Shown in pieces: positions 56,178-64,000 of a stretch of 64,000 nt of DNA. Source of the DNA: Phoma sp. XZ068. Its lineage: Eukaryota; Ascomycota; Dothideomycetes; Pleosporales; Didymellaceae. How positions within the stretch are numbered: the first letter of the stretch is position 1; each line of letters opens with the position of its first letter. The notes below the pieces were generated by a model. It did not search any database. It saw only the letters and a list, made by a program, of their open reading frames with translations, and was not told the DNA's origin. A program made the translations under genes and the position numbers. Location: NCBI GenBank assembly GCA_004835665.1, contig RBKR01000012.1:930001-994000 (forward strand), read 5' to 3'.

Positions 56178-56622
56178 GAGAGTGTTTCTCAGTCATCTAT
56201 ATCATCACGACCACCCTAGCATTAATTAGAGAAAGCCAGGCCAGGAGCTTGAAACCTAATGAAGAGTATTTCCTTGGAATCTTTGGCGCTTATTTACAGG
56301 CGGCAGGTGATGGTTTCACAGCCACAGCGAGACGTTGCGGATGCACAATTACCAAGGCACACGGCGGTAAAATGGCCTTCTTTTCGCATTTAGGAGCCGC
56401 CACCTCCCCCTCAGTTATTGATGGCAACCTCATCATCACACTACTAGTCCCCCACCTCTTATCGCAGACCGTTATCTGCACCTGATAGCGCGTTGCAGCC
56501 ACAAACGCGACCCGCGTCACACCTGGCTCGTGCACGCTCCCGCGTCCATCTACCTCCCGCCGCCCGTTAGACTACACCAGGCAGCACTACCATCCGCACA
56601 ATACCCCGTCACCCAACGCGTT
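56178..56622. other. intergenic
   Basis: 445 bp between SVF1 and the H4-variant gene. No separate gene seen. Confidence 0.6.
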
Positions 56623-57304
56623 ATGGGGCCGAAGCAGTTCGGAGGGATGCCGCGCTTCGGCAGCGCCCCAGGCATTGCCCGCCATCAGTCAAACTCGCAG
56701 ATTGCGTCACCTTCCGCCTTCCGCGCTACTCAGCTAGGTATTGGTCTCGGCAAGGGAGCCGCAGGATTAGGCGGCCTGGGCAAAGGGAAGGGAGTGAAGA
56801 GACACATGTCAGAAAACATTACCACGATCAGCTATGGGTTTATTTGCTGATCGATCCAGGAAAACACAGCGAGACACTATCCTAGGTGTGACGAAGGGAG
56901 ATATCCGGCAAGTGTTTTACCTCACACGCTGCGACGGTAGTTGGCGCAACTTGCTGACCATTTGTACAGAAGGCTAGCCCGTCGCGGAGGAGTCAAGCGT
57001 ATATCAGCAACCATCTACGATGATGTCCGCCAGGCTCTCAAATTCCGTCTAAACGATGCAAGTGTACCTTCGATGTTAGACATGATGAATCTTGACTGAT
57101 ACAAACGTAGATCTTGCGCGAAGTCATCGCAGTGGTCGAACATACAGGTCGAAAGACAGTCTGCGTGACAGACGTTATCTTCATCCTTAATCGCGTAAGT
57201 CTTATACTCATCTCTTCTGTGTACTCACGGCTCATCTGTTCCAGCAAGGCCGCCAGCTATATGGCTTCGATCCTGCGTTTGCAGGACGCGGTCATGGGAC
57301 TTGA
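56623..57304 (+). CDS. divergent histone H4 variant
   Basis: Five exons (56623-56807, 56860-56907, 56970-57057, 57111-57194, 57245-57304) give 154 residues, about 50 more than canonical H4. The extension begins MGPKQFGGMPRFGSAPGIAR, then a Gly/Lys tail GAAGLGGLGKGKGVKRH joins the histone fold: DTILGVTKGDIRRLARRGGV, KRISATIYDDVRQALKFRLN, EVIAVVEHTGRKTVCVTDVI, LNRQGRQLYGFDPAFAGRG. DNA-contact residues RRLARRGGVKR are intact, but the alpha2-alpha3 region is far from canonical H4. Introns 2 and 3 (56908-56969, 57058-57110) both use GCAAGT donors (GC-AG type). Related H4 variants (hH4v) are known in other filamentous ascomycetes; their role is unclear. Confidence 0.88.
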
Positions 57305-57908
57305 ATGAGGATACGGAGATCTTTATGCTTGGAAATATCGTGAAGGACCGAAGGACAACAGAAGAACCACCTACTGAAGTCAGACGACCGAGAGGAGAAG
57401 CGAGAGTGACCAGAACGATACCCTTTTTTTTTTTTTTAGCCGGCGGGCACAGGACGAAATCATGTTGGCAAACGCGTGCACGACCCCATCTGTCCGCGAT
57501 TGAATTGGATAACGGTCGAAGAATGCCGTGAGAGGGTAAAGAGCAAGCGATATTTGGCTTTAGAAGGATGTAAGATCGATTCAAGCGCGTCACCATATCA
57601 GCACCATGAAACTCAAGCACAGGTTGGGGGCTAGGGGTACAGTTTTGGGTACCTGCTGAGCATCCAGTACACAAAGAATAAGAAATTTCGGACACCCAGA
57701 ACAATTTCGTTTCAATACACCAAGTCTATGAAACCACCTCGGAATCAAGACAGAACCTTGCATTGCTTTGATGGTCAATTGCCACAGTGGCTTACCCCGC
57801 TAACCCCACTATCACGTGCCCTTGAATTTCACGTTCAACTTCCTGACCTGTAATATTGCTCGCACCATTGCCCGTCTCGGACTCGCTCTCCCGCCACAGG
57901 TCTCCAAA
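57305..57908. other. intergenic, with T14 tract
   Basis: No gene seen. A run of 14 T lies at 57424-57437. The rest presumably holds the CCDC25 promoter. Confidence 0.6.
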
Positions 57909-58946
57909 ATGGTGTACTACTTCTCTTCGAATACCGTCACCCCTTCGGCCTTCATCTACGTTGGGAAAGACAAAGTCGAGAGTTTGTTCCCCTTTGCCTC
58001 ATTCGTCGAAATATACGCAAAATCGACTTGAAAGATGAGCAGCACGAACATGTACTAATTGTTCCTGCAGACGAAGAGCTCATCAAACACGGCTGGGACG
58101 AAGATGTCTGGTTTCACGTCGACAACCTCTCCTCTGCACATATTTACGTCCGGCTACCAGAAGGCGAAACTTGGGACAAGATCAGCGAGCCGCTGTTAAC
58201 TGATTGTGCGCAATTGACGAAAGCGAATAGTATTGAAGGTGAGCAATTCCTGTGCAGCAAGATGCTACAGTGAGAAGAGCAGTGGTTAATGATTTGCAGG
58301 GAATAAGAAGGACAACATCACAGTCATCTATACGCCATGGTCGAACCTGAAGAAGGACGGGAGTATGGCTGTCGGTCAGGTTGGATTTAAAGACAACAAG
58401 AAGGTATGCGATGTTCATTCTTTTCATTGCTACGTTTTCTCCATTGGATCGCTGTGATCAGAGCGTCCAGAAACTGATATTTCTTAGGTCAAGCGCATAC
58501 ATGTTGTAGCGCGCGAGAACCCCATAGTCAACCGACTCAACAAGACAAAGGTTGAGAAGTTCCCTGATTTGAGGGAGGAGAAAGAGGCCCGACTGCGTGA
58601 GCTAAGGAAGAGGGATCAGGGTGCTCGTGACGCAAGAGTAAGTGCCTCTAACTGTTTTTTTCCTTTGGCTGCCACACAAGTCCATGCCGTCTTCTCGCGT
58701 GTCTGCAGTCATCTCTCCCTTATGCTACGCATTTTGTCGGCCCATTAGGCTCCCATTTCCAGACCTCTCTTCAAAATCCTTCTCTAACACTGCCTACAGC
58801 GTAAGGAAGAAGCGCGCATTGCAAAGGAGCGCAAGGAACTCGCGTGGCAGCGAGACCATGCCTACGACGACATCATGTCGGAGGAAAACATTGCGATGTC
58901 GAGCAACCAGGACCGTGACGAGGACTTCCTCGACGACTTCATGTAG
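57909..58946 (+). CDS. CCDC25-like NFACT-R domain protein
   Basis: Homologue of coiled-coil domain-containing protein 25, with an NFACT-R (DUF814) domain related to the RNA-binding part of ribosome quality-control proteins. Five exons: 57909-57981, 58071-58238, 58300-58403, 58488-58637, 58800-58946; introns 61-162 nt; 213 residues. Motifs: MVYYFSSNTVTPSAFIYVGK, ENEELIKHGWDEDVWFHVDN, LSSAHIYVRLP, YTPWSNLKKDGSMAVGQVGF, IHVVARENPIVNRLNKTKVE, then a Lys/Glu/Arg coiled coil and an acidic C-terminus ending FLDDFM. Length and domain order match the family. Confidence 0.95.
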
Positions 58947-59177
58947 TGCCTTGCAGTCCCTCTTCCCCTCAGCGTCATTTATAGCATCGTTATGCGGCGG
59001 GCAGGCGTTCAGCGGCGGCTTCGATGGTAGCTCAGTAGCCCTAGGGGTCCCGCGAGGTCATGGATGGGATACATATTCCCATACTCTCGTTCAACATGCG
59101 GATATTGTGGTTGAAGGTATCGTAGGCGGTGGTTCGAATCTCGAGTTCTTCGCGAGAGCTGCTTTCGTGAGCATCTG

Positions 59178-59492
59178 TCAAGTAACCTTTTCAAGCAATC
59201 CCCACCGAATCTTGGACCTCATCTTGGCACGGCCACCGTTGTCCTGGTTCCACCAAATATGCAAGAGATTCTTTACGATCTTGTGCTCCAATCCGTTTTC
59301 TTTCGCAGCGTATTGCAGAAACTCGAGAGTATTCGTAATCTTCTGTTGATCGAAGTCGCTGGCAGCACCTTTGCGAAAGGCCGAGCGAAGTCGGTCGCGT
59401 AGCGTGAAGCGTGCAGGCTTCGAGAACTGAATGGCCCTCAGGCTGGAGCGTAGGACATGTCTGTAGGCGTGAACGATTGCTTCGTTCGACAT
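59178..59492 (-). CDS. DUF1763 / LYR-like small protein
   Basis: One exon, 104 residues from MSNEAIVHAYRHVLRSSLRA. The opening AYRHVLRSSLRAIQF resembles an LYR-type helix, and RFTLRDRLRSAFRKG, ITNTLEFLQYAAKENG and HKIVKNLLHIWW match the fungal DUF1763 pattern. Proteins of this type are usually mitochondrial (complex I LYR or ribosome-linked), but no function is established here. It lies 231 bp from CCDC25, convergent with it. Confidence 0.8.
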   Translation of the reverse strand: MSNEAIVHAYRHVLRSSLRAIQFSKPARFTLRDRLRSAFRKGAASDFDQQKITNTLEFLQYAAKENGLEHKIVKNLLHIWWNQDNGGRAKMRSKIRWGLLEKVT

Positions 59493-59826
59493 GGTGGTGT
59501 GAGGTCATCAAGGTCGCAAAATGCGCTCGAGCATCGATTGGCTGCTGAAAGCTTATGTAATGGCCCGCGGCGTCTCGCCTCACTTCCTGGCGCCCCAGCT
59601 GCAACCATCCGACTCCTCATCATCACGCTCACCCCGCCTGCTCTTCTTCGCAACCGGGGCGTGTAGAAGACCATAGACTCGTCTGAATTACTGCTGTCTC
59701 CTAGCAGACACATTGCGGGCTGTGCTAACTACTGACTACTGCAGTACAGCTTCATTTGACTGTAGACGCCACCTTTTCTGCCATCCACCTCAGCGCGGTT
59801 TATGGCAATCGCCGCAGACTGTGAAT
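59493..59826. promoter_or_regulatory. divergent region between DUF1763 and DUF2293 genes
   Basis: 334 bp between divergent starts. The upstream DUF2293 frame is open but lacks an earlier ATG. Confidence 0.4.
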
Positions 59827-62104
59827 ATGGCAAGAATACATCATGCACGTCCGCAACAGCAGCAGGGTGCTAGTCGTGCTATGGCGGTCGAGAAGACTCG
59901 CGCCGCCGTGAAGAAGAAGAAGAAGCCGTATAAGATCGTACTCGAAGCCGTTACCCAGGAGAAAAAGAAACTGCATTCAATCGTCCGTCATCACTTCGTC
60001 ACACCGCACGTTTGCAACTGACACCCATCTAGCTGACATACGCCTCAAATGCTCCCCAAGGGTTTGGCTTCGTTCCAGCCGGACACCCAGAAATCACCGA
60101 GTGGTGCAAGGAGCAGTGCCGCCAACGGAACCTCGACGTCCACGTTGTTTCGGTCAGCAGCAGCCAACTTCAAGGCATAGTCGCATACTGACAGTATCGC
60201 AGGCGAAACCTAAGAACAAGACACATGCTGACCCTGAAAAACTCTCGCACCATGTTCACCGCATTGGACACCACTTTCCCCTTGATATCATAATGCTCGC
60301 CTGCAGCAAGTTCGGGTACGAGTACGACGAAGAGTCGGGTCTACGCAAGACCAAGGCTAGTGATAGAGAGAACTGGATGATACAACAGGTTGAAAGCTAC
60401 TCGACGAGACAGGCATTGCATGGCCGTCCAACAACTGAGAAGGGGACAAAAGATCACATTAGCGGCGCTGTGCGTGAAATGTTTCCAAAGATACCTGAAG
60501 CAGACTTGTCTTCTATTGTCAACCACGCCTTCGAAGAGGTAGATACACCCTCCGCGAGCGCGAGTCGCGAATATGCTTACATTTCACAGGGTACAAACCG
60601 GGTAGGTAACGCAAAAGAACTGTCTCTGGCTCGTAGAGTTCAACTTGCTGTCGTTGCACACATCCGTCATACTTATACCGATTATGATAAGATGCTCAAG
60701 ACTGGGTCCTGGATGGAAGCCCGCCAAAAAGTTGAGCATGTGTCTCTCGCCAAACTCAAAGAGTGGAGAGATGAGACTGGCGAACAGAGCAACGAGATCG
60801 AGGATACTTTTCGAGAAGTCATCGTCCTTGATGATGATGAAGACGCGACCAGTGATAGTGGCGATACGCCCGACGAACGAGAGCAAAGTATGGAGATCGT
60901 CTCCAACCGAGTGATTGCGCGAGACATACAACTTGAGCGGTATCCTCAGTATCCGCCTGCCAATGACCATGAGCGCAGGCGGGGACACGGAAGGACGATA
61001 TTTGTACACCCATATGCTCCACTGCCGGCAGCCTATGGGCATCATACCCCGCAGTACCGCACACCGGCAACTCGAGCAGAACGTGCACATGAGGAGCCAG
61101 CTCGACCTGAGCCGTTCTATTCTGCTCACAGCAGACCACCAATCGACCCGTAAGTACAAGGAACCATTGCTGACAGACTATGCTCACCTCAACAGGAAGC
61201 CTAGACCGACAGCGGCCCAGCCCGAACCGAGAAGAGCGCCGAACTACATGCGCGGTTCCGACGGGCAAGTGTATGAAGTGAGTTTTTAGCAAATCGCGCT
61301 ATCGAAGCTCGACCTAGAAGAAATCCTCGGCCTCTGTTCATGCGCTGACAATCGTAGCTTCAACCCATCAATGATGCTCCTCCGAGGGTAGAGTATGATC
61401 CGCCCTATCGCACCGCAGTACCGCGTTATGTACAAGATGGTTATGTACGTTCCTCACCTCGTGTTGATGCACACCACAGCAGGAATCCGTTACCGCCGTC
61501 TAGGCGCACTTCTGAACAGGAAACCGTTCTGCCTTCAGTGGAGCGCGAGACTGTTGATCTTGTCTCACCTCCACGGACAGCAAATGATCAACGGCCTGTT
61601 TCTGATCGCAATGACATGCCTAGAGAGTATGACGATCGTCAATCTTTCAAGCGCAAGGCATATCATCCTGTTCCACAACCCATGGATAGACCTTACGAAC
61701 AGCCCACTAAACGGAGGCAGCCATTTCTACAGGAACAGGATATTCATTCCAGAGCTGGTCCGAATCAGGCTGCTACCTATCCGCACACACGGGAGTATCA
61801 CCCCATGGAGACGCGCAGCCGGCAAAGAGCATACCCTTCTCAAGAAACCATTGATCTAACTTCTAGCCCACGGCGGCCACCCTTTGGCAAGCCTGGAGAT
61901 CTATTCACTGTCACACAAGGCTACCCAGCTGTGGGTGCAAGCAACCACACCTACATCCCGGAAGCACAACGTCGTTCACCGGTGAGGAATGACTATCATG
62001 AACAGCCCGGTGGAGCGCGGCCTTATGCTTACCTACCTGAGACTGACAGGATGTATCAGAGGCCTCCTCCACCAGTACATGACTATATCCGTATGAGGAG
62101 ATGA
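59827..62104 (+). CDS. DUF2293 protein with long disordered tail
   Basis: Six exons: 59827-59982, 60033-60152, 60203-60538, 60590-61149, 61196-61277, 61358-62104; 666 residues. The N-terminus has a basic VEKTRAAVKKKKKPYKIVLE patch, then LTYASNAPQGFGFVPAGHPE, a short helical segment, and the DUF2293 block: SGAVREMFPKIPEADLSSIV, NHAFEE joined to GTNRVGNAKELSLARRVQLA, VVAHIRHTYTDYD. The 51-nt intron at 60539-60589 keeps frame if unspliced; it is removed because the family runs HAFEEGT and it has GT...CTTAC...CAG. The last 400 residues are acidic then Pro/Arg/Tyr-rich and disordered, with TVDLVSPP and ETIDLTSS SUMO-interaction-like patches. Nuclear location is inferred. Confidence 0.9.
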
Positions 62105-62896
62105 GTTATTGCATCCACATTTCCAGCAACAAAATCGTCCACTCTTAGAGAGTGCGAAGCTCAATGGTGGCCCGATACTTCACTAGTATGTGCGAGCCAC
62201 TAGTTTCCTCGGTGTTTTTATCTTGCAAACGATACCCTTTCCATTTCCGTCCCTGTTGCATTTCAGGCGTTCAGGATGTCATTTCTTGGACATCTTCATG
62301 GGTGGCGTAGACCGTCTCGTCATTTGGGTGGCAGCATGTTGAAGATGCGACACATGCTGGCATGTTTTCGGCTTCTCCGCATTAGGAGAGAGGGATGGGA
62401 GTCCGCCATCATGGACAGATGCGGATGGTTAAATAATAGGCGTCCATGGAGACGATCCGGTCCAGCGACCGAGGTGGTTAGCAGGTTGTATATGAGTATT
62501 GGTCGCAGCTGTACATGAATCACAATGAACTGCTGAGTGTACCGCACAGACATTTACTCCGCGGACCTTGTGATTGATCTGGAAAGAGTGACGGATATAG
62601 CTTAACAGGCACAATCAGGATGACAGCCTGATGGACATTCAAAGGTTGCTCAAATGAGGAGTGGCGGACTAGAGTGACAATTGCCGTGGTTAGCTTGGCA
62701 CTAAACAATTCAGCAATGTAAAGTTGACCTCACCACTTTCGCTACGTCATAACGTTTTCATCTCGAATTGAATTAATACGACCGGCATAAGTCGGTGGTT
62801 AACATGCGCTGCCTACATTTCGCTATCGCCTGCGGGTTTCCACCGCAACACAAGCGCCGTTCTTGGTTAATCTGACCACACTTGACGTCTCCAAAA
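62105..62896. other. intergenic
   Basis: 792 bp between the DUF2293 and SNG1-like genes. No supported gene. Confidence 0.6.
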
Positions 62897-64000
62897 ATGT
62901 TATTTCGATCACGCAAGCAGAATGACTGGGTCCCTGATGTTGGAGGTCCAGCAGCAGATGGCAAGCCTTTTGATTCAAATCCTACGCCTGTCGGCTTCTG
63001 GCACCCTTCCCTGCGAAAGGTACGGCATCGTGTGCTTCGAGAATGGGTTGTTACTACCGTTTTCCTGATGGCCTTCATCCTTGCCGTCCTATCCCTCTAT
63101 TGGGGCGTCTTCTATAAGGTCGAGAATAGACTCAGCCATTTGATAGTCTACGTTGTTGACATGGACGGCGCTGCCCCGTTCGACAACACCGGAAATGCAC
63201 CATTCGTGGGACCAAGAATTACGCAGCTGGTGCAAAAGCAGTTGTCATCTGGCATGCCGACGCTGGGATGGAAGCTGCGTTCTGGATCTGACTTCAATAA
63301 CGACATATTGGCGGTTCGACAGGCAGTGTATAATTGGGATGCATGGGCGGCGATTATCATCAACCCCAATGCTTCGGCGTTGTTATATCAAGCAGTCGCT
63401 ACAGGAAACGCATCCTACGACCCCCTTGGCGCCTGCCAACTGGTCTATCAAGACGCAAGAGACGATACAAACTGGTATGACTTCATGCTACCGCTCATCA
63501 GCCAGTTCATGACGCAGGCGACGAGCCAGGTTGGTCAGCAGTGGGCGCGAATGGCACTCCAGAATGCCAGCGATCCTACCGTGTTGGCAAATATTCAAGC
63601 CGCACCACAAGCCATCAGTCCTGCGATTGGATTTTCTGAGTTCAACCTTCGACCATTCTTCCCATACACCGGCATTCCGGCTGTATCTATTGGCTTGATT
63701 TGTAAGTTCTGTATCACTGTTCCATATACACCGCCACTGACAAGCCTATTCAGACCTGATCATCATCTCCTTCTTCAGCTTCTCGTTCTACCTCCCCATC
63801 CATATGACCTACATCAACCCAAAAGGCCACCCACCCCTTAAGTTCTCCCAAATGATTCTTTGGCGCTGGGTCGCCACATTGAGTGCATACTTCATGCTCT
63901 CACTCGCATACTCTTTCGTATCCATGGCCTTCCAGATTAACTTCACGCACACCAACCCAATCACAAGCGAGACCCAGGTCACAGACGTTGCATATGGCAA
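62897..64000 (+). CDS. SNG1-like (DUF3533) membrane protein, 3' end cut by window
   Basis: Fungal membrane protein related to yeast Sng1 (nitrosoguanidine resistance) in the ABC-2-like DUF3533 group; the role may be membrane-lipid asymmetry or drug tolerance. Exon 1 is 62897-63701; a 53-nt intron (GTAAGT/TTCAG) precedes exon 2 from 63755, which is open to the edge. Features: a cytoplasmic start with FWHPSLRKVRHRV, first span TTVFLMAFILAVLSLYWGVF, a large outside loop with VYVVDMDGAAPFDN, AVYNWDAWAAIIINPNASAL and FNLRPFFPYTGIPAVSIG, then spans YLIIISFFSFSFYLPIHMTY and RWVATLSAYFMLSLAYSF. At least two spans are probably missing beyond the edge. Confidence 0.92.

Noticed and set aside
59100..59145. 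tRNA-like GGTTCGAATC motif
   Set aside because: The T-loop-like string has no complementary 5-bp stem on either strand and no acceptor or anticodon arm could be folded around it.

Overview
This is nuclear DNA of a filamentous ascomycete (Pezizomycotina, probably a Dothideomycete). The evidence is close packing of genes on both strands, very short introns (mostly 46-62 nt) with GT-AG ends and CTRAY-type branch points, and gene families typical of this group: PTH11/rhodopsin-domain receptors, a HAL/NPR-type kinase, DUF2293 and DUF1763 proteins, and a clustered biotin pathway. Placement below Pezizomycotina is inference.

Layout. 1-10 kb: start of an unknown gene, then a divergent pair of respiratory-chain genes (complex I NDUFS4-like; ATP synthase f/ATP17), a 1365-residue disordered protein, a SRPBCC protein and an orphan Cys/His-containing protein. 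10-16 kb: the three genes that carry out the last four steps of biotin synthesis (KAPA synthase; fused dethiobiotin synthetase-DAPA aminotransferase; biotin synthase). 16-24 kb: gamma-tubulin complex GCP4, an unrecognised gene with an unresolved 5' end, a 16-bp tandem repeat, a broken 2-hydroxyacid dehydrogenase, a FAD amine/amino-acid oxidase and a secreted M28 aminopeptidase. 24-41 kb: a looser accessory region with a multi-TM protein, two rhodopsin-domain (PTH11-like) receptors, a tyrosinase pseudogene and long gene-free stretches, interrupted by a conserved pair (PYP1-like phosphatase and SHE9/MDM33). 41-64 kb: a dense housekeeping block with NECAP, a 2EXR/F-box-like protein, MLH1, a small unknown gene, MZT1, a membrane GNAT-like protein, a HAL/NPR-type kinase, SVF1, a divergent histone H4 variant, CCDC25, DUF1763, DUF2293 and a SNG1-like protein cut by the right edge.

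How they fit together: the biotin genes form a functional cluster. GCP4 and MZT1 both belong to the gamma-tubulin microtubule nucleator but lie 28 kb apart. NDUFS4/ATP17 probably share one promoter, as do the biotin DA/F pair and the PYP1/SHE9 pair. Exon boundaries were placed by hand from splice signals and reading-frame continuity; all multi-exon gene models were checked for phase and a single terminal stop.
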